Shown piece by piece: positions 16,599-25,249 of a DNA stretch of 64,000 bases (its first letter is position 1; each line of letters begins with the position of its first letter). The DNA lies in NCBI GenBank assembly GCA_016285645.1, contig JAEERC010000035.1:35670-99669 (forward strand), given 5' to 3'. Below the pieces are notes generated by a model that made no database searches, had not been told where the DNA came from, and saw only the letters and a program-made list of their open reading frames with translations. This stretch comes from Clostridiaceae bacterium (lineage in GTDB: Bacteria > Bacillota > Clostridia > Oscillospirales > Acutalibacteraceae). The position numbers were made by a program, and so were the translations under genes.

Positions 16599-17880
16599 AA
16601 TAATGAACATTGAAAACGCCTCCGAAAAGGATATTCTGACCCGCGACATAAAACTCGAAAGCGGAGTTGAAAGCGTTGTAAAAGAGATAATTGAAAATGT
16701 TAAAGCAAACGGTGACAGAGCGCTGTATGATTACGCCGAAAAGTTTGACGGCGTAAGACCTTCGAGCCTCGTTGTAAGTGAAGAGGAGATTGACTCCTCA
16801 TTTACAAAAGTTGACCCCGCTCTTATCGATGTGCTTTACGCGGCGAAACTCAACATTGAAAACTACCACCGCAACCAGCTTCGCGAAGGTTTCCGTTCGC
16901 GTGAATCCGTTGGCGTAATAGTCGGCCAGCGCGTTTTGCCGCTTGAGAAGGTCGGCGTTTATGTTCCCGGCGGCACGGCAAGTTACCCCTCCACCGTGCT
17001 TATGGATGTTATACCCGCAAAATTAGCAGGAGTAGAGGAAATAGTAATGACCACCCCCTGCTCAAAAAACGGAGAAGTGGCTCCCGCCATTCTCGCAGCA
17101 GCAAAATTAGCGGGCGTTACAAAAATAATAAAAGCGGGCGGCGCTCAGGCAATAGCCGCTCTCGCGTACGGAACAGAAAGTGTTCCCAAGGTTGATAAAA
17201 TAGTAGGTCCGGGCAATGTCTATGTTGCCACCGCCAAAAGAGAAGTTTTCGGCATAGTGGATATCGATATGATAGCGGGACCCAGTGAGATTCTTATTGT
17301 TGCGGACGGCGCGTGCAACCCGAAATTCGTCGCCGCCGACCTCCTTTCACAGGCGGAACATGACAAACTCGCCTCAGCCGTTCTTATCACCGACAGCGAG
17401 GATCTCGCCGTTAAAGTGGCAAGTGAAATTGAAAAGCAGCTCGCTACCCTGCCCCGTCAGGAAATCGCGAGAGCGTCAGTTGACTCTAACGGCAAAATCA
17501 TAATTGTAAAAGACATTAACGAGGCGGTTGATATTGCCAACAGAATAGCGCCAGAGCACCTTGAACTTTGTGTTGACGACCCGTTCTCAATGCTTGAAAA
17601 GGTTAAAAACGCCGGTTCGGTATTCCTCGGCAGATACTGCCCCGAAGCGCTCGGCGACTATCTCGCGGGCCCCAACCACACTCTCCCCACATCGGGTACG
17701 GCGAGGTTCAGTTCCGCCCTTTCGGTTGACGATTTCATAAAGAAAACACAGTATATTTACTACGATAAAAAAGCGCTTTCGTTTGTAAAGGACAACATTG
17801 TGACCTTCGCGGACGCGGAGGGCCTCACGGCTCACGCGAGAAGCGCTCAGATAAGATTTGAGGAAGACGGTAATGAGTAA
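16591..17880 (+). CDS. hisD: Histidinol dehydrogenase
   Basis: It oxidises L-histidinol to L-histidine in two NAD-dependent steps, the last reactions of the pathway. Characteristic segments are VGVYVPGGTASYPSTVLM, the NAD-binding region KAGGAQAIAALAYGT, DMIAGPSEILIVAD and the zinc/catalytic region SQAEHD. A conserved APEHLEL is near the C-terminus. ATG 16591 has AAGGAG (16575-16580) upstream and overlaps hisG by 8 nt. The product is 429 aa, full length. Confidence 0.95.
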   Translation: MIKIMNIENASEKDILTRDIKLESGVESVVKEIIENVKANGDRALYDYAEKFDGVRPSSLVVSEEEIDSSFTKVDPALIDVLYAAKLNIENYHRNQLREGFRSRESVGVIVGQRVLPLEKVGVYVPGGTASYPSTVLMDVIPAKLAGVEEIVMTTPCSKNGEVAPAILAAAKLAGVTKIIKAGGAQAIAALAYGTESVPKVDKIVGPGNVYVATAKREVFGIVDIDMIAGPSEILIVADGACNPKFVAADLLSQAEHDKLASAVLITDSEDLAVKVASEIEKQLATLPRQEIARASVDSNGKIIIVKDINEAVDIANRIAPEHLELCVDDPFSMLEKVKNAGSVFLGRYCPEALGDYLAGPNHTLPTSGTARFSSALSVDDFIKKTQYIYYDKKALSFVKDNIVTFADAEGLTAHARSAQIRFEEDGNE

Positions 17881-18937
17881 GTTTCTTTCACCCGATTACG
17901 AAAAACTTGTGCCCTACACTCCCGGAATACAGTTAAATTACGAAGTAATAAAACTGAACACGAACGAGTCCCCTTTTCCGCCTTCGCCGAAGGTAAAAGA
18001 GGCGGTTGACGGCAATCTGATTGACAGGCTGCGTCTTTACTCCGACCCCGAGGTTATGCAGCTGCGACAGGCGATAGGCGAGCATTTCTCGCTCACAGCC
18101 GAAAATGTATTTGTGGGCAACGGCAGTGATGATGTTCTCGCTTTTTCGATAATGGGTTTTTGCGGCAGAGGCGGAAAAATGTGCTGCCCCGATATTTCCT
18201 ACGGCTTTTACCCCGTTTATGCCGATATATTCGGCGCAGAACTCGAGGAGATTCCCCTTGAAGCGGATTTTTCAATTGACGCGGACAAATTCTGCAACAA
18301 AGGCAAAACGGTCGTTATAGCCAATCCCAACGCTCCCACCGGTCTTGCTCTTTCTCAAAAAGATATTGAAAAAATAATCGCCTCAAATCCCGGCAATATA
18401 GTTATTATAGATGAAGCGTATATGGATTTCTGCAAATCAAGCTGCAACGCTCTTGTAAGCAAATACCCGAATCTTATTGTGTGCAGAACATTCTCAAAAA
18501 GCCATTCGCTTGCAGGTATGCGCGTGGGCTACGCCCTTGCTCAGAAGGAGATAATCGACGACCTCAATAAACTTAAATACTCATTCAATCCCTATAATAT
18601 GAATTCCGTGGCGATTGCCGCCGCGTCCGCCGCGATCAAGGATGACGAGTATTACGGCAAAAACACGGATGAGATAATAAGAATAAGGGAAAAGACAAAA
18701 ATAGATCTTGCGGAAATCGGCTTTTCCGGAACGGATTCAAAAAGCAATTTCCTGTTTGTGACTCACAACAAGATTCCCGCCGAAACGCTGTATAACGAAC
18801 TGTTCAGAAAGAAAATACTCGTAAGGTATTTTTCAAAGGAAAGAATAAACAATTATCTTCGCATTACAATCGGCAGCGAAAATCAGATGGAAGCGCTTAT
18901 AAACGCGCTCAAAGAAATAATAAAGGAGCTCTCATAA
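17873..18937 (+). CDS. hisC: Histidinol-phosphate aminotransferase
   Basis: A PLP-dependent class I/II aminotransferase that converts imidazole-acetol phosphate to histidinol phosphate. LNTNESPFPPSP at the N-terminus, ANPNAPTG, IIDEAYMDF and the PLP-lysine region TFSKSHSLAGMRVGYA are all present. ATG 17873 is selected because GAGGAAG (17860-17866) precedes it; a TTG at 17858 overlaps that site. It overlaps the hisD stop by 8 nt and shares a base with the hisB start. The product is 354 aa. Confidence 0.95.
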   Translation: MSKFLSPDYEKLVPYTPGIQLNYEVIKLNTNESPFPPSPKVKEAVDGNLIDRLRLYSDPEVMQLRQAIGEHFSLTAENVFVGNGSDDVLAFSIMGFCGRGGKMCCPDISYGFYPVYADIFGAELEEIPLEADFSIDADKFCNKGKTVVIANPNAPTGLALSQKDIEKIIASNPGNIVIIDEAYMDFCKSSCNALVSKYPNLIVCRTFSKSHSLAGMRVGYALAQKEIIDDLNKLKYSFNPYNMNSVAIAAASAAIKDDEYYGKNTDEIIRIREKTKIDLAEIGFSGTDSKSNFLFVTHNKIPAETLYNELFRKKILVRYFSKERINNYLRITIGSENQMEALINALKEIIKELS

Positions 18938-19524
18938 TGAGAACAGCCGAAATTAAAAGAACCACAAAAGAAACGGATATCTCGCTTTATTTAAACCTTG
19001 ACGGTGAGGGAAAAAGCGAGATTGACTCCGGCTGCGGCTTTTTTGACCACATGCTCACGCTTTTTTCAAGCCACGGCAAACTTGACCTCAATGTGAAATG
19101 CGACGGCGACACCAATGTTGACTTTCACCACTCCATTGAGGATATAGGAATCTGCCTCGGTCAGGCGTTCGCAAAAGCCATAGGCGACAAGCGCGGTATA
19201 ATGCGTTACGGCAGCATTGTAATTCCTATGGATGAAACGCTCATTTTGGTAAGTCTTGACATAAGCGGTCGCTCGCACCTGAATTTTGATGTTTCCATTC
19301 CCACGCAGACCGTCGGCGGTATGGACACTGAACTTATTGAGGAATTTTTCATCTCATTCGTGCGCAATGCCGATGTAACACTTCACATAAAACAGTTCGC
19401 GGGCAAGAACACACACCACATAATCGAATGTATTTTCAAAGCCTTCGGCAGAGCCGTCTGCAAAGCGGTTTCTGACGATATTACAATCGGCGGCGAAATA
19501 CCTTCAACCAAGGGTCTTCTGTGA
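18937..19524 (+). CDS. hisB: Imidazoleglycerol-phosphate dehydratase, monofunctional
   Basis: A Mn-dependent enzyme that dehydrates imidazoleglycerol phosphate. The metal-binding motifs are GFFDHML, FHHSIEDIGI and, later, KNTHHIIECIFKA. At 195 aa there is only the dehydratase domain. The histidinol-phosphate phosphatase domain found in enterobacterial HisB is absent, and no separate phosphatase gene is in the operon. Confidence 0.95.
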   Translation: MRTAEIKRTTKETDISLYLNLDGEGKSEIDSGCGFFDHMLTLFSSHGKLDLNVKCDGDTNVDFHHSIEDIGICLGQAFAKAIGDKRGIMRYGSIVIPMDETLILVSLDISGRSHLNFDVSIPTQTVGGMDTELIEEFFISFVRNADVTLHIKQFAGKNTHHIIECIFKAFGRAVCKAVSDDITIGGEIPSTKGLL

Positions 19525-19533
19525 GGATAAAAT

Positions 19534-20139
19534 ATGATTGCGATTATTGATTACGGATGCGGAAATCTTTTTTCGCTCTCCCGCTCCCTTGAATATCTGG
19601 GAATTGAAAGCAAAATTACAAGCGACGCGGATGAGAGTGCGAACGCCGATAAAATCATTCTTCCCGGTGTGGGCGCTTTCGGAGACGCGATTGACAAGTT
19701 AAACGCCTGCGGTCACGCAGATTTGCTCTGCTCACTCGCTTCACAAGGCAAGCCGATTCTCGGCATCTGCCTCGGCATGCAGCTTCTTTTTGAAAAAAGC
19801 TATGAATACGGCGAGCACAACGGTCTGGGACTTCTCAAAGGCAGGATTTATCCGCTTGACAAGGATATAGAAAATCTCAAAGTTCCGCACATGGGCTGGA
19901 ACCGTCTTGATATTGTGAGGGATGACAGAATACTTGCCGACAGCGGCAAAAACGACTATTTCTATTTTGTGCATTCATTCTACGCAAAGAACTGTGACGA
20001 CTGCCTTATAGCAACCGCCGAATACGGTGTTGATGTGCCCGCGATTGTCGGAATGGGCAATGTTTACGGCACTCAGTTCCACCCCGAAAAAAGCGGCGAC
20101 AAGGGGCTTAAATTACTTAAAAGATTCGCGACAATGTAA
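19534..20139 (+). CDS. hisH: Imidazole glycerol phosphate synthase, glutamine amidotransferase subunit
   Basis: HisH hydrolyses glutamine and channels ammonia to HisF. The triad is visible: Cys in GICLGMQLLFE, and His and Glu in TQFHPEKSG. The 201-aa length is typical. The gene lies 9 nt after hisB and 12 nt before hisA, with its partner hisF two genes on. Confidence 0.95.
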   Translation: MIAIIDYGCGNLFSLSRSLEYLGIESKITSDADESANADKIILPGVGAFGDAIDKLNACGHADLLCSLASQGKPILGICLGMQLLFEKSYEYGEHNGLGLLKGRIYPLDKDIENLKVPHMGWNRLDIVRDDRILADSGKNDYFYFVHSFYAKNCDDCLIATAEYGVDVPAIVGMGNVYGTQFHPEKSGDKGLKLLKRFATM

Positions 20140-20151
20140 CGGAGAGTTTTT

Positions 20152-20880
20152 ATGGAAATATTTCCCGCAACAGATATTATAGGCGGAAAAGTCGTAAGAC
20201 TTGTAAAGGGCGATTACAACAAAATCACCGTTTACGCCGACAGCCCCGCCGAAATGGCAAAGCAGTTTATTGAAAAAGGCGCCGAGAATCTGCATATTGT
20301 TGACCTCGACGGCGCTAAATCGGGTTCACCCGAGAATTTTGAAAAAATACGCGAGGTCGCCTGCCTGCCGGGATTGTTTACGGAAGTCGGCGGCGGAATA
20401 AGGAACGAACAGCGCATTGAGGATTACCTCTCTCTCGGTGTAAACCGCGTTATTCTCGGCACTGCGGCAATAAAGGATTATCCGTTTTTAAAAAGAGCGG
20501 TTAAAAAATACGGTGACGCAATTGCCGTCGGAGTTGACGCGAAGGACGGCAAGGTAGCCGTAAACGGCTGGCTTGAAACCACTCAGGTTGATTCGGTTGA
20601 ATTTTGCAAAAAGCTCCGTGATGACGGTGTTAAAACCGTTATATACACCGATATTTCAAAGGACGGAATGCAGAGCGGCACAAATCTTGAAATTTACTCC
20701 GTTCTCTCCGAAATTGAAGGCCTTGACATTGTCGCTTCCGGCGGTATTACATTTGAAAGCGAAATCGAAGCGCTTTGTAAAATGAATATTTACGCCGCTA
20801 TCGTCGGCAAATCGATTTACGAAAAAACTCTCGACCTTTCAAGAGTTATTGAAACAGCGCGGGGAGGTAAACGCGATTGA
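20152..20880 (+). CDS. hisA: ProFAR isomerase HisA
   Basis: A (beta-alpha)8 barrel that isomerises ProFAR to PRFAR. The N-terminal FPATDIIGGKVVRL contains the catalytic Asp. The two phosphate-binding half-barrel signatures are GGGIR and the later ASGGI; the second Asp is in YTDISKDGM. ACGGAG precedes the ATG. The end overlaps hisF by 4 nt. The product is 242 aa. Confidence 0.95.
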   Translation: MEIFPATDIIGGKVVRLVKGDYNKITVYADSPAEMAKQFIEKGAENLHIVDLDGAKSGSPENFEKIREVACLPGLFTEVGGGIRNEQRIEDYLSLGVNRVILGTAAIKDYPFLKRAVKKYGDAIAVGVDAKDGKVAVNGWLETTQVDSVEFCKKLRDDGVKTVIYTDISKDGMQSGTNLEIYSVLSEIEGLDIVASGGITFESEIEALCKMNIYAAIVGKSIYEKTLDLSRVIETARGGKRD

Positions 20881-21632
20881 TTACAAAAAGAATAATTCCC
20901 TGCCTTGATGTCAGGGACGGCAGAGTTGTAAAGGGAGTCAATTTTGAAGGAATAAAGGATGTCGCCTCCCCCGTTGATATGGCTAAATTCTATAACGAAA
21001 GCGGAGCGGATGAACTTGTCTTTTATGACATTACCGCTTCACACGAAGGCAGGGCGCTCTTTACGGATATACTGAGGCAGACAGCGTCGGAGGTCTTCAT
21101 TCCGCTGACAGTCGGCGGAGGAATAAATTCAATTGACGACTTTGACAGAGTTCTCAAATGCGGAGCGGATAAGGTTTCGGTTAATTCCGGAGCGATAAAG
21201 AACCCCTCGCTTATAAGCGAAGCGGCAAAAAAATACGGCGACCAGTGCGTAGTCCTTTCAATGGATATTAAACGGGTTGACGGCTCATTCCATGTTTTTC
21301 AGAACGGCGGAAGAATAGACACCGGCAAGGACGCCCTCGAGTGGGCGGTTTTCGGGCAGAAAAACGGAGCGGGTGAACTTGTTGTAAACAGTATTGACAC
21401 CGACGGGGTCAAGAACGGTTTTGATATTGAAATGCTGAAGGCGATTTCCGAACTTGTTACAATACCCGTTATCGCGAGCGGCGGAGCGGGCTGCAAGGAG
21501 GATTTCCTCGAACTGTTCAACGCCGACTGCGCCGACGCGGGTCTCGCGGCTTCGATATTCCATTTTAAGCAGGTAAACATCAAAGAACTGAAAACTTATC
21601 TCCGAAACAATAATATTGAAATGAGGATATAA
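20877..21632 (+). CDS. hisF: Imidazole glycerol phosphate synthase cyclase subunit
   Basis: A (beta-alpha)8 barrel cyclase that uses ammonia from HisH to make imidazoleglycerol phosphate and [23 protein letters not shown] carries the catalytic Asp, and [10 protein letters not shown] the second one. Phosphate loops are TVGGGI and ASGGAG. The start is TTG 20877, with a strong GGGGAGGT at 20861-20868. It overlaps the hisA stop. The product is 251 aa. Confidence 0.95.
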   Translation: MITKRIIPCLDVRDGRVVKGVNFEGIKDVASPVDMAKFYNESGADELVFYDITASHEGRALFTDILRQTASEVFIPLTVGGGINSIDDFDRVLKCGADKVSVNSGAIKNPSLISEAAKKYGDQCVVLSMDIKRVDGSFHVFQNGGRIDTGKDALEWAVFGQKNGAGELVVNSIDTDGVKNGFDIEMLKAISELVTIPVIASGGAGCKEDFLELFNADCADAGLAASIFHFKQVNIKELKTYLRNNNIEMRI

Positions 21633-21634
21633 CT

Positions 21635-22270
21635 ATGATTGATTTAAAATACAATTCAGACGGTCTTATTCCCGCCATAGTTCAGGATCATTATACAAAA
21701 GATGTATTAATGCTCGCTTATATGAACGCCGAAAGTCTGGATATAAGCATAAAAGAGGGCTATACCTGCTTTTACAGCCGTTCGAGACAGGAATTATGGA
21801 GAAAGGGCGCGACCTCGGGCAACACACAGCAGATAGTTTCAATCCGCACCGACTGCGACAGAGACACACTGCTTATTGATGTTATAAAAAACGGTCCCGC
21901 CTGCCACACGGGCAGTGAAAGTTGCTTCTTCAACGACATTGTAAAAAGTGAAGATGAGGCGTTCTCGTATGAAAACCTCTATAAAATGCTTGTGGGCAGA
22001 AAGATTGAGAAAAAAGAGGGCTCTTACACTACCTATCTTTTTGAGAAAGGCACCGATAAAATCCTCAAGAAAGTCGGCGAGGAGTGCACAGAGGTTATAA
22101 TCGCCGCGAAGGGCGGAGACAAAGAAGAGACTGTATTTGAAATTGCCGATCTTCTTTATCACCTCACTGTGCTTATGATTGATCAGGGCATAACAATAAA
22201 TGATGTTACCGCGGAACTCGCGAAAAGACACATTGTTGACCACAAGGTAAAACAGGAAAAGATGCAATAA
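21635..22270 (+). CDS. hisIE: Bifunctional phosphoribosyl-AMP cyclohydrolase / phosphoribosyl-ATP pyrophosphohydrolase
   Basis: It carries out steps two and three of the pathway. Residues 1 to about 105 form the HisI domain, with LMLAYMN, the [11 protein letters not shown] region and the zinc ligands in DCDRDTLLI and ACHTG. Residues about 115-211 form HisE, with [15 protein letters not shown] and ADLLYHL. It lies 2 nt after hisF and ends the operon at a perfect hairpin. The product is 211 aa, normal for the fused form. Confidence 0.95.
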   Translation: MIDLKYNSDGLIPAIVQDHYTKDVLMLAYMNAESLDISIKEGYTCFYSRSRQELWRKGATSGNTQQIVSIRTDCDRDTLLIDVIKNGPACHTGSESCFFNDIVKSEDEAFSYENLYKMLVGRKIEKKEGSYTTYLFEKGTDKILKKVGEECTEVIIAAKGGDKEETVFEIADLLYHLTVLMIDQGITINDVTAELAKRHIVDHKVKQEKMQ

Positions 22271-22308
22271 AAAAGCGGACGGCTTGCAGAAAACTGCAAG
22301 CCGTTATT
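22271..22308. terminator. Bidirectional terminator between hisIE and the GPH transporter gene
   Basis: An 11-bp perfect stem ACGGCTTGCAG/CTGCAAGCCGT (22279-22289 with 22294-22304) and an AAAA loop. It is T-rich on the plus side, with a T run on the minus side from the A tract at 22268-22274. The core ACGGCTTGC recurs in the terminator at 32993. Confidence 0.85.
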
Positions 22309-23772
22309 TTATTCGGATTCCATTTCTTCTTTTAAGCCCGAAGCGAGCTTTCGCCTTTCGTGGAGCTCCGCCTCAATTTTCGCGCGCTCAACCGGGTCAT
22401 CCTTTACAAAACTTATAACAATCATATAGAGTATTTCGCCGATAATCGGCCCCGCTATGAATATGGGCCACTGCCATTTCATATAAAGAGCGCCCTGTAA
22501 AAAGTTTTTCTTCGTGTTGTCGTATTTTATCCAGCTGAGGATATAACCGCTCAGAAGAGCGTTCACGGCTGAGGAAATCTTTGAAATGAAATTCTGTATT
22601 GAAAATGATATTCCTTCTGTGCGCTTGCCCGTTTTAAGCTCAACCTCGTCAATGGAATTGCTTGTAAGCGAGCGGTGCGCTATATCCATCATATTGGTGG
22701 GAATGGCTACAACCGCCATAAGAATAATAACCGCGTAAATTTTGCTGACGGAGTCAAACCCGATAAAATAACTTATCGTTCTGAAAACGATATTTACGGA
22801 CATGGCGACCAAAAGAAGACGCTTCATACCGCCGACTTTTTCGGCGAATTTAGTGGAAAAGAACATCGCGAGCGCTCCGGGAACGCCCATAAGAACGGTA
22901 TATACCACCTGTGAAGTGGGGCCGTCAAAAGACGCGAAGCCGAAATTGAACGATTCGCGGCTTTCAAAGAAATAAGCCCACGGAAGCATTGTCGCCGTAA
23001 TGTCCTTGAGGAATCTCGAAAGTGAAATAAGCAGAAGAGTTTTGTTGTGTCGCAGAACGAATATCGCCTCAAATATGCTCTCCTTGCTTTTGGGCGTTTC
23101 AATCGCCTCTTTCATTCTATAGGCAAAAAGTGAAATCAGTTCTCCGCCTAAGCAGAAGACTATTCCGAACAAAGCGAATATTTTGCTGTCACTCCAGGAA
23201 AGATTGTTTGTAAGAAGCGAACGGAGTACAGGGAACGCCATAACAACGGTTGAGCCCGCGCCCGCGCCGATTGACACCCACTGAGAAACCTTAGCCCGTT
23301 CCTCAGCCCGCGGAGACGAAAGGGCGACCATTCCCCAAAGCGCGACATCCTGGAAGGAATAAAAGAGATCCCAGAGAAGATAAGCCGCAAATACAATTAC
23401 TATCGATACTGTTAAATTGCTGCTGGTTTTTATAAACATCGAAGCGGCGAGCAGACCGATAATAACGGGTGTGAAAATAAGATACGGGCGCAGTTTTTCG
23501 CCGTTTTTAAAGCGGTGTTTGTCAACAAGCGCGCCTACAAGCGGGTCGTTAATCGAATCCCAGGTTCTGGTAATGCCGGTCATAAGACCGACTATTTTGG
23601 AATCGATTTTAAGAACGGATGTAAGATAATAAAACAGCCAGCCGGATGTGTAGGCGTAAGATATGTTCTGACCTGCGAGACCTACGGCATAGGACAGAAG
23701 TCTGCCGTTCTGAACATAATTTTTATTTTGAGTATCCGCGTTAGTTTCAATAATATTGGTTTCTTCCGACAC
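22309..23772 (-). CDS. GPH-family sugar:cation symporter (MFS superfamily)
   Basis: A glycoside-pentoside-hexuronide:cation symporter that probably imports a pentose, pentoside or uronide. The 487-aa protein has about 12 membrane segments. The GPH hallmark is DPLVGALVDKHRFKNGEKLRPY, following a TRTWDSIN loop (residues about 70-100). A Gln/Asn-rich cytoplasmic N-terminus precedes the first helix. The start is GTG 23772, with GAGGTG 5 nt upstream. It is the last gene of the ribulokinase operon, 11 nt behind the TIM-barrel epimerase, so its substrate should feed L-ribulose or a related pentulose. The exact sugar is not decidable. Confidence 0.85.
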   Translation of the reverse strand: MSEETNIIETNADTQNKNYVQNGRLLSYAVGLAGQNISYAYTSGWLFYYLTSVLKIDSKIVGLMTGITRTWDSINDPLVGALVDKHRFKNGEKLRPYLIFTPVIIGLLAASMFIKTSSNLTVSIVIVFAAYLLWDLFYSFQDVALWGMVALSSPRAEERAKVSQWVSIGAGAGSTVVMAFPVLRSLLTNNLSWSDSKIFALFGIVFCLGGELISLFAYRMKEAIETPKSKESIFEAIFVLRHNKTLLLISLSRFLKDITATMLPWAYFFESRESFNFGFASFDGPTSQVVYTVLMGVPGALAMFFSTKFAEKVGGMKRLLLVAMSVNIVFRTISYFIGFDSVSKIYAVIILMAVVAIPTNMMDIAHRSLTSNSIDEVELKTGKRTEGISFSIQNFISKISSAVNALLSGYILSWIKYDNTKKNFLQGALYMKWQWPIFIAGPIIGEILYMIVISFVKDDPVERAKIEAELHERRKLASGLKEEMESE

Positions 23773-23783
23773 GGTTTCACCTC

Positions 23784-24551
23784 TTATTCTGTTTTAATCG
23801 CGGGAAGAGAAGGAGCGCAGTCTTTATTGAAATCGTCTGTGCTCGCTTCAACTGCGCAGGTTTCGCACCCCGCGTATTCGAGGGCATCAATAAATGATTT
23901 ATAATCCACGCCGTCACCCGGAGCGGGATAGTGCCTGTTTACGGGTTCGGCTATATGGGCGTGCTTTATGCTGCCCTTGAGCGCTCTGACCGTTTGAGCG
24001 TCATCGCCCGCCGTCTCCATATGATAGAGATCAACAAGGCATTTTATGCAGTCCGAATCAACGGCTGAAACAACAGCCGCGCCTTCAAAAGCGGAATTAA
24101 TAATATTGCTGTCTCCCCTTCGAAGCGGCTCAAGAACAACGGTCAGACCGTATTTTGAAGCCAAAGGCGCAACCGTTTCTTTAAGAAAATATATAAGCTG
24201 TCTGTAAGCGTCCTCATAAGCCCAGCCGTCGGGAACATTTCTCGCGCCGCCTGAGCCGAAAACGATTTTTTCAAGTCCTATAGCCTTGCCGCGTTTCATA
24301 CCCTTTTCAATGTATTCGGCGAGTGCTGAATAATCAACATCGGGACCCGTTACTTTCAGATTACCGGGTATAAAACAGTTTACGGATAAGCATTTAATAT
24401 TGTATTTTTCAAGTTCTTCCCTGAATCTTTCAAAATACTCATCATCTTTATCCGCAAGAAGGGAAAAGCAGGATTCAACAAAATCAAATCCCGAGCGGGC
24501 GGCGACGGATATTCTTTCAATACTGTCGCCCACGCACATTCCGTAAAGCAT
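23784..24551 (-). CDS. Sugar phosphate isomerase/epimerase (xylose-isomerase-like TIM barrel)
   Basis: An AP-endonuclease-2/xylose-isomerase-like TIM barrel of 255 aa. The metal/acid residues lie in VVLEPLRRGDSNIIN, CLVDLYHM and KHAHIAEPVNR, with VEAST near the C-terminus. The family includes L-ribulose/L-xylulose-5-phosphate 3-epimerases (UlaE/SgbU), tagatose/psicose epimerases and IolE-like enzymes. Its position between araD and a sugar symporter favours a pentulose or pentulose-5-phosphate epimerase (inference). ATG 24551 is chosen because AAAGGAG lies 7 nt upstream. Confidence 0.8.
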   Translation of the reverse strand: MLYGMCVGDSIERISVAARSGFDFVESCFSLLADKDDEYFERFREELEKYNIKCLSVNCFIPGNLKVTGPDVDYSALAEYIEKGMKRGKAIGLEKIVFGSGGARNVPDGWAYEDAYRQLIYFLKETVAPLASKYGLTVVLEPLRRGDSNIINSAFEGAAVVSAVDSDCIKCLVDLYHMETAGDDAQTVRALKGSIKHAHIAEPVNRHYPAPGDGVDYKSFIDALEYAGCETCAVEASTDDFNKDCAPSLPAIKTE

Positions 24552-24563
24552 AATCAATCTCCT

Positions 24564-25247
24564 TTACTGGCCGTAATAGGCGTTCGCGCCGTGCTTTCTG
24601 AAATAATGTTTGTTCTGAATGGCGTCGGAAGCGGGCTTTGCTGAGAGCCCTTCGCTGATATACGCCATTTTCGCCACTTCTTCGAGTACAGCGGAGTTTT
24701 CAGCCGCCTTGAAACAGTCCTTTCCCCATGTGAACGGTCCGTGTGAATGAACCAGCACGGCGGGAACGGCGTTCGGATCAATCGAATTTTTTTCAAAGCA
24801 TTCGGCTATAACCCTGCCGGTGTTGAGTTCATATTCGCCGTTTATCTCATCTTCGGTGAGGTCTCTTGTGCAGGGAATTGAACCGAAAGCAAAATCGGCG
24901 TGAGTGGTGCCGTAGGGCTTTATCTCCCTTGCCGCCTGCGCGAAACCGACAGCGAATGTTGAATGCGTATGCGCGACACCGCCTATATCGGAAAATCTGC
25001 GGTAAAGCTCAAGATGAGTAGGCGTGTCGGACGAGGGTTTGAGCCCTTCAATCAGATTGCCGTTCATATCAACAACCGAGAGGTCAGACGCTTTCAGTTT
25101 ATTGTAATCTACGCCTGAGGGTTTTATAACAAAAAGCCCTTTATCACGGTCGATTTCCGAAACATTTCCCCAGGTGAAAATCACAAGCCCGTATTCAACA
25201 AGTTTAAGATTCGCCTCAAGGACTTTTTCTTTCAATTCTTCAAGCAT
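24564..25247 (-). CDS. araD: L-ribulose-5-phosphate 4-epimerase
   Basis: A class II aldolase-fold zinc enzyme that interconverts L-ribulose-5-P and D-xylulose-5-P. Zinc ligands are seen in AHTHSTFAVGFAQ and VLVHSHGPFTWG, with the substrate loops GNVSEID and KPSGVDY near the N-terminus. The 227-aa length matches the AraD/UlaF family. It lies 2 nt after araB and 12 nt before the TIM-barrel epimerase gene. Closely related activities (UlaF/SgbE) cannot be separated by sequence. Confidence 0.92.
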   Translation of the reverse strand: MLEELKEKVLEANLKLVEYGLVIFTWGNVSEIDRDKGLFVIKPSGVDYNKLKASDLSVVDMNGNLIEGLKPSSDTPTHLELYRRFSDIGGVAHTHSTFAVGFAQAAREIKPYGTTHADFAFGSIPCTRDLTEDEINGEYELNTGRVIAECFEKNSIDPNAVPAVLVHSHGPFTWGKDCFKAAENSAVLEEVAKMAYISEGLSAKPASDAIQNKHYFRKHGANAYYGQ

Positions 25248-25249
25248 GT

